Positions 8,151 through 16,730 of a stretch of 18,814 nt of DNA are shown in pieces. Under the pieces are notes generated by a model that was not told where the DNA came from, did no database searches, and saw only the letters and a program-made list of their open reading frames with translations. Position numbers and translations under genes: made by a program. The DNA lies in assembly GCA_043820045.1 (NCBI GenBank), contig JBDREF010000413.1, forward strand, positions 1-18,814, given 5' to 3'. This DNA is from JBDREF01 sp043820045 (GTDB lineage Bacteria > Planctomycetota > Phycisphaerae > Sedimentisphaerales > Anaerobacaceae). Position 1 is the first letter of the stretch. The number at the start of each line of letters is the position of its first letter.

Positions 8151-8966
8151 CTATCCGCCACCTGTCAACCTCTCGGCGGCGAGCTTGACGTCGCCGAACC
8201 GGTCGGTGCCCGCTTCTCGTTCGATTGCCAGAGTTCCGTCGAATTCGATGTTCTTCAACGCGTTCAGGAATGCGTCCGGCTGAACCTGACCATCGCCCCA
8301 GGGGACTTCTGCGCCCCATGTGCCGGGTTTCTGTGTCCTGACTGCATCCTTCACGTGAATGTGCTTTATCCACGGCGCCAGGACCTGCACCGCTTCTATG
8401 GGATTGCCTTTATCATAGAGAATCATGTTGGCCGGGTCGAAATTGACTCCCAGAGCCGGGTGGTTCAGTTCTTCCAGGAAATGCCGCAGTTCCTCGGCCG
8501 TCTCCTGGCCGGTCTCCAGCAGAAGCATGATGTTCTTCTCGCCCACCGCATCCGCCAGGGACCTGATCCGCTCGTAGAATTTCTCGGCGTACACTACATC
8601 GCTTTCATCGACGAATCCGGCGTGCATCGTCAGGTACTTTACGCCGAGCTTCACGGTTGCGTCAGCGGCGCCCAGGAACAGCTCCTGGTTCTGCTCCCAG
8701 TACTGGTCCGGTGCGATGCCTCCCGTGACCTTTATGCTCTCGAGCGTTGAGTAGTCTTCCTGCGGGAAGTCGATCATCGTCGCGCTGATGTTCCAGTTTT
8801 GGGCCTCCACCGCCGCGAGGAATTCGTCTCCCTTTTCCCCGACGGCAGCTCGGATACCCAGGTGCACGTGGTCGATCCCGATTTTCTTCATTGCCTCTGC
8901 CACGCCGCGCACATCCGTCTGAAGCGACCATGAGCAGACTCCTATCGGCCAGTTCTTACATTTCAT
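8151..8966 (-). CDS. Sugar phosphate isomerase/epimerase (xylose isomerase-like TIM barrel)
   Basis: This 271-residue cytoplasmic protein of the AP-endonuclease-2/xylose-isomerase-like TIM barrel family covers sugar epimerases, inosose dehydratases and hydroxypyruvate isomerases. Likely metal ligands are E151 (LLLETG), D177 (VNFDPAN), H204 (IHVKDA) and E249 (AIEREAG), one set per barrel strand as in the family. H115 (TMHAGF) is a further family-type histidine. The N-terminus IGVCSWSLQ is the usual first strand. The ATG at 8966 has GGGAGA upstream. It lies 34 bases after the Gfo/Idh gene and 60 before the transporter, so the three should act on the same imported compound. The specific reaction cannot be assigned. 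Confidence 0.87.
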   Translation of the reverse strand: MKCKNWPIGVCSWSLQTDVRGVAEAMKKIGIDHVHLGIRAAVGEKGDEFLAAVEAQNWNISATMIDFPQEDYSTLESIKVTGGIAPDQYWEQNQELFLGAADATVKLGVKYLTMHAGFVDESDVVYAEKFYERIRSLADAVGEKNIMLLLETGQETAEELRHFLEELNHPALGVNFDPANMILYDKGNPIEAVQVLAPWIKHIHVKDAVRTQKPGTWGAEVPWGDGQVQPDAFLNALKNIEFDGTLAIEREAGTDRFGDVKLAAERLTGGG

Positions 8967-9000
8967 TGCACGATTCTCCCATTCTAACCTTCATTCTGTA

Positions 9001-10020
9001 TCAGCTAATCGAAACCTTTTTTCCCTTGCTCGCCGACTTCTTTTCGGCCTCGACGATTTTCACCGAATTCATCGATTCTTCCAGAGTCGTTATTGCTTTG
9101 ACCTTTTTGCCCTTTACTGCCTTGGCGAAATGGGCTATTTGCAGGAACCATCCGTCGCCTTCGGCGACTTCCGGCGTGAACGCCTCTCCTTCGGCCGGGC
9201 AGACCCTGAACGCCGGGTCGCGGGTCAGGTCGTAAACGAGCGTCGCTTTTTCCATCACGATGTTGAAGCTCATCTCGAAACCGAACGTCGGCGTCATCCC
9301 CCAGCCGCCCTCGGCCGTTACCACTTTATCATCGTCGTAGAGGTATTGTGTCACTATGTGCAGCAAGCCGCCGCCGGGGCCTTTCGCCCCGAAGCTGCTG
9401 ACCGCTTTGGGCATACCGAAAAGGTACTGCACGTAGTCGGTGTCGTGGATGTGCAGGTCGAGGGCCATTCCTCCGCTGCGTTTCTCGTCCAGGAACCAGT
9501 TGTCGATGCTCCATGTTGGGGCCGAGCCGAGGCGTTGAAATGTCCCGGCGATGACCCTGCCGTACTTGCCGGAGTCGATGATCTCTTTAGCCTTGGCGTA
9601 CTCGGGCCAGAACCGGACGCAGTGTCCGATTTGCAGGACTTTTCCGCTGCGTTTGGCCTCCGCTATCATCCCCTCGCAGGCTTTGGCCGTCAGCGCCATC
9701 GGCTTTTCGCACATGACGTTGACTCCGGCCGACAGCGCCTTTATCGAAATTTTCGGATGCAGGTACGTCGGCAGCGTTATCGAGACGGCGTCGAGGTTCG
9801 CTTCGGCCAGCATCTTGTCGAAGTCCGTGTAAACCTGAAGGCTGCTGAAATCGACTTCCTCCTGGCCGTCCCCGATGTTGCCTACCGCTCTTTTCGTGTC
9901 TTCTTCGATGTTGGGGTTAACGTCGCAGATTGCCACGACTTGCGCACCGCCCAGCTTCTTCCAGCATTTGTAGTGCGTCTGCCCCATGAACCCGAATCCT
10001 ACAATGCCTACTTTCAACAT
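9001..10020 (-). CDS. Gfo/Idh/MocA family NAD(P)-dependent oxidoreductase
   Basis: This 339-residue cytoplasmic oxidoreductase probably acts on a sugar, inositol or related polyol. The Rossmann fold begins at once with VGIVGFGFMG (GxGxxG at 8-13). The family signature CEKPMAL follows with catalytic-type K106, and the C-terminal domain has ALDLHIHDTDYV (H180, H182, D183), the active-site segment of many members. The ATG at 10020 has GGGAGG (about 9 bases upstream), an excellent ribosome binding site. It is the first gene of the operon with the TIM-barrel isomerase and MFS transporter. The lysine-rich tail (KKSASKGKK) is extra to the fold. The substrate cannot be told from sequence, and an oxidation-epimerisation route for a glycoside or inositol is only a guess from context. 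Confidence 0.92.
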   Translation of the reverse strand: MLKVGIVGFGFMGQTHYKCWKKLGGAQVVAICDVNPNIEEDTKRAVGNIGDGQEEVDFSSLQVYTDFDKMLAEANLDAVSITLPTYLHPKISIKALSAGVNVMCEKPMALTAKACEGMIAEAKRSGKVLQIGHCVRFWPEYAKAKEIIDSGKYGRVIAGTFQRLGSAPTWSIDNWFLDEKRSGGMALDLHIHDTDYVQYLFGMPKAVSSFGAKGPGGGLLHIVTQYLYDDDKVVTAEGGWGMTPTFGFEMSFNIVMEKATLVYDLTRDPAFRVCPAEGEAFTPEVAEGDGWFLQIAHFAKAVKGKKVKAITTLEESMNSVKIVEAEKKSASKGKKVSIS

Positions 10021-10079
10021 GCGTCTAATCCTCCCGTCTATTGCCTTCTCGTTCGGTTCTCACTGGCCATAACGCAGGC

Positions 10080-10107
10080 ATTTTATCAGAGTCTTCGATG
10101 TTCGCAA
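10080..10107 (-). promoter_or_regulatory. Candidate promoter of the sugar operon
   Basis: On the minus strand TTGCGA (10102-10107) and TAAAAT (10080-10085) are 16 bases apart in the 193-base gap between the lamin-tail gene and the Gfo/Idh gene. The predicted start is about 52 bases before the ATG. The match is moderate. I saw no convincing terminator for the upstream gene in this gap. Confidence 0.35.
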
Positions 10108-10213
10108 ACTCATTTCTACAATTTTATGGTGGGTAAATTGCTCTCAGCGTGGCCGCAGATTCGGCGGTCGAAATTCAGATTTGTACTGTGTGATTATCGG
10201 TTTTTTCGATGAT

Positions 10214-13200
10214 TTACTGATCCGGCGACGGAGGGGAGGCGGTCCAGTTTTCGGGGTCGTTGGCGTAGTCGGCGAGGACTTTGCGGGTGAGGGACAGGCC
10301 GTAGCCGTCCGCTTCGATTGGCCACAGGTCCACCGAGCCGGCGGTATCCTCGGGATGTGAGCCGTCGCTGTAATCGACCCTGTCGATGCGGATGTAATGA
10401 CGATTGCCCTGCCCGTCAACGTCGCCGGGCATGCTCAGCTCCAGCCTCTCCCCGGCGTTGCTCAGACTGCCGTCATAGGGGCCGAGAATCTTATCAGCGG
10501 GAACGTTAGGATAACGCCACGAGAAGGCCTCCGGCTTCTTGAGTACTAAGATATATCCTCCGGGGGGAATAGTTACAGGCGCATCGGCCGGGAAGGTGAA
10601 CTCGATGCCGTCGGTGAACTTCCACGGCTCGGCCATCGCATAGTCGTATAACGTCACAGGTTCGGCGCTGATGTTCTGAAGCTCGATGTATTCGTATTGG
10701 TCGTTGGTGTACGAACCGCCTGTCGGCCAGTCGGGATTGTACATAATCTCGCTGATGACTACCGGGCCGACCTTCGGGTAAGAGTTGGCCGAGCCTTCCG
10801 TAGCAGTTTCCATCGCCACGAAGTTGTAATTGTCCGTGCTCGTTTTATAGTAGCGTCCGAACGATACGCCGGTTACAGAAGCTCCGAAATCCTCCACCGT
10901 TCTATAGCCCGTCAGCACGCCGTTATGCGTGGAGCTTAGATAAACCTGCTCGCCGTTCTCGCTCAGGGCGAAAGATTCGTATGAAACGGCGGCGTTGCCG
11001 AAGTGCAGATCCTCATAGAAGACGATGTAGCCGTATGGGTCGATTTTGGTGCCGCCGGCTATCTGGTATTTGAAGAGATTGTCTTTGCTGTCGCTTAGGA
11101 ACCAGCCGCCTATATCTATGGTCTTATCTGTTGTGTTGTGCAGCTCAATCCAGTCCGAAGCCTCGGCGTGCGCGTGGGCCAGGACCTCGTTAATAACTAC
11201 GTCGCCGGGATTGGGGATAATTCCGCTATCGTCCTGACCGGGAGAGCCTGCCGCATACGTGCTTGCGCGCCAGGAGTCTTTCTCGTCCCAACTGGTTAAG
11301 TCGGGATTGGTCGGGTCTACTATCGTAAGGGAGAAACCTTCGCCGTCGGTGACGGAGCGCCAGCCGTCTTTATAGTTGAAGTCCAGGACGGTCTGACCTA
11401 TGGCGTCTTCCAATCTGATTCTTTCGCCGCCGTTATTCAAACTGCCGGAGTATTGGCCTGCTATATTGAGATTCGAGCCGTATCGGCCCTCGAAGGTGCT
11501 GCGGTCCTGGACGACGAGGACGTAATCATCCGCGACAAGCTCGACACTGGGGAAGGTAAAATCGATGCCGTTCGTAAAGCTGACCAGGTTCAGGTTGATG
11601 GACTCGGCGCCGATGTTCTTCAGCTCGATGAACTCCTCGTTCGGCTCGTCAGTATTCCCCCGAGCCTTCGGGTGATACATAATCTCGGTGATACGCAGAT
11701 TCTCCGCCACCGGCCCGAAGGCGAAAACCACTTCGTTCAGGGCGCTCCATGTGCGGCCCGTTAACACCCTGGCCTTGACGTGGGTGCTATTGGTCAGAAT
11801 GATTGAGCCGCTATATTGTATTGCGGTGGGTGCAATATTACTGCCGCCGATGGAATCGCTCCTTTCGGCGGCAACAAGTTCGGCAGAGATAAGGAAGTCG
11901 GAGCTTGTAGCGGAAACGTTCAGGCCTTGAATCGCGAGGATATTGTTGCCCTGCTTCAATTCGCTTATGTGGTCGGTTAACGAAAACGATTCGACCCCAT
12001 CCGCCTCGTGATTGCTGTCGGCTTTGGAGTTCCAGGCCGGCGTTCCGGTAAACAGTACCCGTTGAACTTCGACCCCGTTAATGTATGCGACAAAGCCGTC
12101 GTCGTAACGCATCTTTAATGTCATAAAATCGAAACGTGCCGGGTCACCACTAACGGTAAATGGGATACGGATATAACAAGTGGTATTCCCGTTGTACATT
12201 TGTGCCTGGACGTCGAGGCTTATATAGTTTTCGTATCCCGAACCTCTCTCGTAGCCGACGCCGCCGGGGCTTGTGCTGCCGAATCTCCATGTCGAGTCGT
12301 TGAAAACTCCGCCGCCCGTCCAATTACTGCTGATTGCGCGGACCGGTACCAGTACCCGTTTAGTGGCATTCTCAGTCAGGAGGGTGGTAGTGGCAGTGTT
12401 GGTGCCTTGCTGTACAGGCGGCAGGTGCGGGTCGCTGCCGTCGAGAGTATAATAGATAATGCCGGTTGTCGTGCTCATTGACAGTCTGTAGCCATTTGCT
12501 ACCTGTCCGCCTTGCCGCCCAAAGCTCGGCGGGTTCACGTTAGGATACCAACCCGCGGCCTTAAACTGGTCCAGTACGACAGAAGTTCGAAGCGGCATGT
12601 AGTTGGTGAGCAGCCGGTTGATCTCGGGCTGCCAATGGCTGTCTCTTGTAAAAGGTGTCGACCTCTTGGCATCTCCCCATCGGGCGGATTCGGCGATTAT
12701 CGCAAGTTCGATCTGCCCGGCACGAGTCCGGATACGCTCCTGGGACTTGCCGGGGGTAAGAATCCCGTCGTTGAAGAAATACTTGAATACACGATCAGCG
12801 AAGCGCATTTGATACCGCTGATTGGCTGCGAGCTGCATGTGGACCCAAAGAGGATTCGACTGGTTGAATTGCCCGCCTACCGCAATCGTTGTGTCGGCAA
12901 AGAGACGATTCTCCTGGAGGTCGCGCAACGAATGCTCGGCATCGTGCCTGAAGAACTTGAAGCCGTTCGGGTTGTTTCGATTATAGATTCCATAGAAGTT
13001 ATTGGGCACTCTGCCCCAGGCGCTGACAGGACCGTCCGGATCCCCGACATAGTAGGTGCAGATCATGTAGTCGATGAGGTTGTCGACATCGAGCAGCTTT
13101 TCGTAGCCCGGGTTTCGAGTACCATCGGGATTCATTCCCTGTACACGATAGTAGCTCTCGTCGTCGGCGAAACCTGCCCTTGCCGCATCCCATAACCGCC

Positions 13201-14770
13201 GCCAGGCATTCAGGTTACCATCTGCCGCCTCGATTACATAGTTCGGATTGCCGCCCCTGGACTTGACGACGTCGAAATCTTCCTTATCGCCGCTGAGGTA
13301 GGACTCGGCGTACGAGGCCTCGGAGCGTTCCTGGGTCTGGAAGAGGCCCCAATAATGGCCATTTATGTAAAGGTGATAATAGCGGCTTCGGGTATAAGGC
13401 CGGCCCATCTCACGCTGAACGTCGCGCGAGAACACCTCACGGACCATCGTGTTACTGCCGTCGCCCTGGAAGCTCCATGAGTAGTTCTGACTGGTTCGCA
13501 GGTCGATATTGTCGAATTCGTCAACGCCTTCATCTTCAAAAAGTGGAAATCTTAGCTTGGCGTCGCCATATTCGGCCCGGAATAACAGACGAAATGCATG
13601 CTTGGGATTGCTGCTGCTACGGCTAAAGCCACCGCGTATTCGCAGGCCGGCATCAATCTGAAAACCTTCGCTGCCATCAGGGTTGATTAGCTCCACAGAA
13701 ACAGGTCTTTCCCATGACAGGCCCTGCTGGCGTGCGTTGACGAAAATGCCGGTGCTCGAGTCGAACAGGTTGTCCAGATCAGTCACGAGCGAAATTGCAG
13801 GTAATGCCAGCAGTGCATCTTTAATCTTATTCCGGTAGCGGGAATCATTGACCACATCCGGGTCCATGCCGTAGTCGATTGTCTGCCCGTTGACGCTACC
13901 TCTCGGCCATCCGAGGCCCGGCGGCTGGCCTGAAGGGGATTGTCGTATTACGTCGTCGAGGAAAATATAAGTTTGAGTGACCGTACCACTTGATTCCCAG
14001 CTCGGCTTTATTGCCTTTGCACGCAGGGGCGTTGTCATGCTTATGTAGATCGGCCCCGTGTAGACGGTCCCGCCCGGAGTCCGCCCGCCGGCCGATGAGT
14101 TGTATGGCTCACTTCCGTCGAGGGTATAGTAAATGATTGCGCCTTCGGTCTCGCTGGCGATGGTGACGGAAAAAGGCTCATCGTAGAAACCGTGGTCGTG
14201 GCTGAATTGGGGCTCGGCGACCAGACCTGAATAGCCGGCGTTGTTCCGCGCCGCCGGAGTCGGGAAGGGGAAGAATCGCCAGCTATCGCTGGCATCGGGA
14301 TAACGGCCGTAGGAAATGTCGGTGGTCTGCTTTGGGAAACTGATGCTGTTAATGAGCGTAGCTGCGTCCCTGTCGAACAGGCTGATATCTTCGCCGTCGG
14401 CGTTGAGCTTGAAGTTCGCATGAAGGCCGGCGTCGGCTGTATCGCTGTCGGCCCATATTACGACGTAGCCGCCTGCGGGGATGGTCGTGCCGATCGGAAT
14501 TCGCCACATCGTGGGCCTGGCCGGATCGTCTGTCAAGTACATGCCACCGATATCGACGGCGCCGGGGCCGTAGTTATAAATCTCGATCCAGTCGTCGTAC
14601 TGTCCCTGTGGGTCCCGGGTAAAGCTGCTGTTGGATGCCATCAATTCGTTTATTGCCAGCGTCACATCCGTTTGCATTTGCTGTTCAGCGCCGGCCGGCA
14701 AGTAGGACGCAACAGAAACTGCCGCGAGCGCACAGAGAACCAGGATTGGCAAAGCGAGTTTTATACGCAC
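10214..14770 (-). CDS. Secreted multidomain protein: lamin-tail, chitobiase-type and CotH kinase-like domains (1518 aa)
   Basis: The first 29 residues are an export signal (MRIKLALPILVLCALAAVSV, then ASYLPAGA). Domains in order are lamin-tail 1 (36-150, NELMASNSS...DWIEIYN), a chitobiase-type domain (190-270, YYTLDGSEP), a CotH kinase-like domain (about 325-665), a second chitobiase-type domain starting near 745 (YYTLDGSDP), a beta-sandwich (about 820-975, YINGVEVQR, NNILAIQGLN), the apparent end of that chitobiase domain (980-1018), and lamin-tail domains 2 (1025-1150), 3 (1190-1305) and 4 (1336-1500). In CotH, HYWGLFQTQER (472-482) and GFKFFRHDAEHS (603-614) are family positions, D610 being the likely metal ligand. 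Bacterial and fungal CotH proteins include protein kinases, but activity here is unproven. No dockerin, PEP-CTERM or membrane anchor follows; the chain ends after NWTASPPSPDQ. The start is GTG with AGGA 7 bases upstream and AAAGGAGG slightly further. It is monocistronic by layout. Confidence 0.88.
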   Translation of the reverse strand: MRIKLALPILVLCALAAVSVASYLPAGAEQQMQTDVTLAINELMASNSSFTRDPQGQYDDWIEIYNYGPGAVDIGGMYLTDDPARPTMWRIPIGTTIPAGGYVVIWADSDTADAGLHANFKLNADGEDISLFDRDAATLINSISFPKQTTDISYGRYPDASDSWRFFPFPTPAARNNAGYSGLVAEPQFSHDHGFYDEPFSVTIASETEGAIIYYTLDGSEPYNSSAGGRTPGGTVYTGPIYISMTTPLRAKAIKPSWESSGTVTQTYIFLDDVIRQSPSGQPPGLGWPRGSVNGQTIDYGMDPDVVNDSRYRNKIKDALLALPAISLVTDLDNLFDSSTGIFVNARQQGLSWERPVSVELINPDGSEGFQIDAGLRIRGGFSRSSSNPKHAFRLLFRAEYGDAKLRFPLFEDEGVDEFDNIDLRTSQNYSWSFQGDGSNTMVREVFSRDVQREMGRPYTRSRYYHLYINGHYWGLFQTQERSEASYAESYLSGDKEDFDVVKSRGGNPNYVIEAADGNLNAWRRLWDAARAGFADDESYYRVQGMNPDGTRNPGYEKLLDVDNLIDYMICTYYVGDPDGPVSAWGRVPNNFYGIYNRNNPNGFKFFRHDAEHSLRDLQENRLFADTTIAVGGQFNQSNPLWVHMQLAANQRYQMRFADRVFKYFFNDGILTPGKSQERIRTRAGQIELAIIAESARWGDAKRSTPFTRDSHWQPEINRLLTNYMPLRTSVVLDQFKAAGWYPNVNPPSFGRQGGQVANGYRLSMSTTTGIIYYTLDGSDPHLPPVQQGTNTATTTLLTENATKRVLVPVRAISSNWTGGGVFNDSTWRFGSTSPGGVGYERGSGYENYISLDVQAQMYNGNTTCYIRIPFTVSGDPARFDFMTLKMRYDDGFVAYINGVEVQRVLFTGTPAWNSKADSNHEADGVESFSLTDHISELKQGNNILAIQGLNVSATSSDFLISAELVAAERSDSIGGSNIAPTAIQYSGSIILTNSTHVKARVLTGRTWSALNEVVFAFGPVAENLRITEIMYHPKARGNTDEPNEEFIELKNIGAESINLNLVSFTNGIDFTFPSVELVADDYVLVVQDRSTFEGRYGSNLNIAGQYSGSLNNGGERIRLEDAIGQTVLDFNYKDGWRSVTDGEGFSLTIVDPTNPDLTSWDEKDSWRASTYAAGSPGQDDSGIIPNPGDVVINEVLAHAHAEASDWIELHNTTDKTIDIGGWFLSDSKDNLFKYQIAGGTKIDPYGYIVFYEDLHFGNAAVSYESFALSENGEQVYLSSTHNGVLTGYRTVEDFGASVTGVSFGRYYKTSTDNYNFVAMETATEGSANSYPKVGPVVISEIMYNPDWPTGGSYTNDQYEYIELQNISAEPVTLYDYAMAEPWKFTDGIEFTFPADAPVTIPPGGYILVLKKPEAFSWRYPNVPADKILGPYDGSLSNAGERLELSMPGDVDGQGNRHYIRIDRVDYSDGSHPEDTAGSVDLWPIEADGYGLSLTRKVLADYANDPENWTASPPSPDQ

Positions 14771-14863
14771 GGATATTTCCTGCCTCCTTTATCTTCAGGC
14801 CGGTTGCTAAAGTCACAATTCCTGGCCCGATAATAAGAAAAATCGTACAAATATTTCGAATTC

Positions 14864-14892
14864 ATTGTAACAAAGTCGGGCAGTTTCTGCAA
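14864..14892 (-). promoter_or_regulatory. Candidate promoter of the lamin-tail/CotH gene
   Basis: On the minus strand TTGCAG (14887-14892) and TACAAT (14864-14869) have an ideal 17-base spacer. The expected transcript start is roughly 87 bases before the GTG start codon. It stands back to back with the plus-strand promoter at 14921-14949. Confidence 0.48.
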
Positions 14893-14920
14893 GGTTTGAT
14901 GGGCAGTGTTTTGAGATAGC

Positions 14921-14949
14921 TTGCATACGTAAGACCCATTCGCTATCAT
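14921..14949 (+). promoter_or_regulatory. Candidate promoter of the GH130 cluster
   Basis: TTGCAT (14921-14926) and TATCAT (14944-14949) are separated by 17 bases. The predicted start is near 14956, leaving a leader of about 65 bases before the ATG at 15021. Only 28 bases separate its -35 box from that of the divergent promoter, so a single regulator could control both. Confidence 0.45.
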
Positions 14950-15020
14950 TAATCGCGGTCCGACCGGTGAATACGGCCGGGTTTTCCAGCTTTAGGGTTA
15001 CGAACCGAAGGAGTCGCGGA

Positions 15021-16070
15021 ATGAGAGTATTGCGTTCGCCGCACAATCCGATTATCAAGCCACAGGACGTAAAGCCTTCCAGAGATGACTTTGAGGTTAT
15101 TGGCGTTCTCAATGCAGGTGTCACCCGTTTCGAAGAGGACGTGATTCTGCTTCTCCGCGTGGCGGAGAGACCGATTAACGAACATTCGGACGTTGTGTCA
15201 ACCGCCGTTTACGAGGTTGTCGAGGGGCGGCTCGTCATAGTTGAGTTTCCGAAATCCGATCCGGAAACGGAGTTTTCCGACCCGAGGTTGATAGTACGGT
15301 CCGGCGAGACATATCTGACATCGATTTCACACCTCAGATTAGCACGCAGCACAGACGGCATCAACTTTGCGATTGAGGATACCCCCGTGATTTTTCCGGT
15401 GAACCGTTACGAGACCTTCGGCGTAGAAGACCCTCGAATAACTCTGATTGGCGGCATATATTATATCACTTATGTCGCTGTTTCTCCGCTCGGAGTAACC
15501 ACATGTCTGATCTCAACCAAAGATTTCATCTCTTTCGACCGGCATGGCGTCATATTCTGCCCGGAGAACAAGGATGTCGTGCTTTTCCCCGAAGAGGTCG
15601 CGGGCAGGTTCTACGCCCTTCACAGGCCGGTTTCCCCGCTGTTTCAACGGCATGAAATGTGGATTGCAGAATCGCCCGACCTGTGGTGCTGGGGGAATCA
15701 TCGCTGCCTGATGGCGCCTCTGGCCAATTGCTGGGACGAGATCAAGATTGGTGCCGGCGCAGTGCCATTCAGGGCGCCCGACGGCTGGTTGGAGATTTAC
15801 CACGGAGCGGACCGGAACAATCGCTACAGTCTTGGAGCGGTCCTGCTGGACGGTCAAGAGCCGTGGAAAGTGATTGCAAGGAGCGAGAAGCCGATTTTTG
15901 AGCCGCAGGCCGGCTATGAATGTGAAGGCTTCCTTGGAAACGTGGTCTTCACTTGCGGGCTGCTTTGCGAAGACGACAAGCTCAGGATTTACTACGGAGC
16001 GGCTGATACCACTATTTGCTACGCAGAACTGTCCCTGGAAGATACCATCGAGAGTCTGAATCTGCAGTGA
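15021..16070 (+). CDS. GH130 family protein 1 (probable beta-mannoside phosphorylase)
   Basis: This cytoplasmic five-bladed beta-propeller enzyme of glycoside hydrolase family 130 probably splits a beta-mannoside with phosphate to give mannose-1-phosphate. Family marks are NPII at the start, NAGVTRF (31-37), LLLRVAE (43-49), FGVEDPRI (133-140, with catalytic-type D137), NKDVVLFPEE (183-192), HRP (201-203), GWLEIYHG (255-262) and YYGAADT (324-330). All the conserved Arg, Lys and His positions expected of phosphorylases are kept. The frame is open from 14967, but the ATG at 15021 has AAGGAG (15008-15013) 7 bases upstream and fits the family N-terminus, giving 349 residues. It is more distant from the two downstream paralogs than they are from each other. 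The exact linkage (beta-1,4 or beta-1,2) cannot be told. Confidence 0.88.
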   Translation: MRVLRSPHNPIIKPQDVKPSRDDFEVIGVLNAGVTRFEEDVILLLRVAERPINEHSDVVSTAVYEVVEGRLVIVEFPKSDPETEFSDPRLIVRSGETYLTSISHLRLARSTDGINFAIEDTPVIFPVNRYETFGVEDPRITLIGGIYYITYVAVSPLGVTTCLISTKDFISFDRHGVIFCPENKDVVLFPEEVAGRFYALHRPVSPLFQRHEMWIAESPDLWCWGNHRCLMAPLANCWDEIKIGAGAVPFRAPDGWLEIYHGADRNNRYSLGAVLLDGQEPWKVIARSEKPIFEPQAGYECEGFLGNVVFTCGLLCEDDKLRIYYGAADTTICYAELSLEDTIESLNLQ

Positions 16071-16263
16071 AGTTTCTGCGAGGTCCGCTGAGAGGTTGTT
16101 CGCGGCATACCCTCTGACATCAATTTTATCGGGACAACATCTGGCTGGCTGAGTCCTGCGAACTCATTTTACATCTCCGATAGGCATATCTCTTTTCTTC
16201 CAACCTCTGATATTCGGCCGGGTTTGTGCCGATAAACTAACGTATTCTATGGGAGATAGCTCT
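16071..16263 (+). other. Intergenic stretch between GH130-1 and the small membrane gene
   Basis: These 193 bases hold no supportable gene. A short AGAGG/CCTCT inverted repeat lies near 16091-16125 without a T tract. I found no convincing promoter, so I cannot say whether the downstream genes are read through from GH130-1 or have their own start. Confidence 0.5.
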
Positions 16264-16650
16264 ATGAAGAAAAACAAGAATTTGCTGGCTGTTGCCGCGA
16301 CAGTTTTGTGCGGCATAATCGTGGTCTGGCTCTCAACCTCAATTCAGGGCGGCCAGACGACTTATGAACTCCGGCCGCAGGTTACGGTGCCTGAGCATAG
16401 AACAGACGTTACCCGAATTGTAGATGCTTATGAGCGTCTGATGGAACGGTACATGGACCTGACTGAGAGTAATATGGTCGCGGTTAGCACGGACCTCAGA
16501 GGCGTCCTGATCAAACTTGATTCTATCGACGGCAGGTTGACCGAACTTTCCGAAAGAACAAGAAGGATCGAAAAGGCGCTTGGAATAGAAGAACCTCAGA
16601 AACAGGTGGAAAGAACCCATCAACCTGTAACGAACGATCAGGACCGATAG
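16264..16650 (+). CDS. Small membrane-anchored coiled-coil protein, unknown function
   Basis: I do not recognise a family. From the ATG at 16264 the product has 128 residues: a lysine-rich N-terminus (MKKNKN), one hydrophobic helix at about 7-26 (LLAVAATVLCGIIVVWL), then a charged, mostly helical region. Residues 48-106 show a heptad-like run (IVDAYERLMERY ... LIKLDSIDGRLTELSERTRRIEKAL) that suggests a coiled coil or oligomer. The tail is polar. The likely topology is an N-in anchor with the coil in the periplasm. An ATG at 16249 is in frame, but GGGAGA sits 7 bases before 16264, which decides the start. It lies between two GH130 genes on the same strand, 80 bases before the preferred start of the next. 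A scaffold or sensor role would be a guess. Confidence 0.7.
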   Translation: MKKNKNLLAVAATVLCGIIVVWLSTSIQGGQTTYELRPQVTVPEHRTDVTRIVDAYERLMERYMDLTESNMVAVSTDLRGVLIKLDSIDGRLTELSERTRRIEKALGIEEPQKQVERTHQPVTNDQDR

Positions 16651-16730
16651 TTGCGATTGGAAAGCACAAAATAATGTACCAGACCAGGCGAAAGACCGAA
16701 CGAGTTCCACTGCAAGAAGGCTCGAATGTC

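Noticed and set aside
9130..10212. Plus-strand open frame of 360 codons opposite the Gfo/Idh gene
   Set aside because: Antisense shadow of a clear Rossmann-fold gene.
12512..13195. Plus-strand open frame inside the lamin-tail/CotH gene
   Set aside because: The CotH domain is read without breaks on the other strand; this frame has no start signal or known domain.
14768..14791. ATA at 14774-14776 as the start of the lamin-tail gene, 6 bases after AAAGGAGG
   Set aside because: The GTG at 14770 has its own AGGA at 7 bases and gives a normal signal peptide, so an ATA start is not needed.
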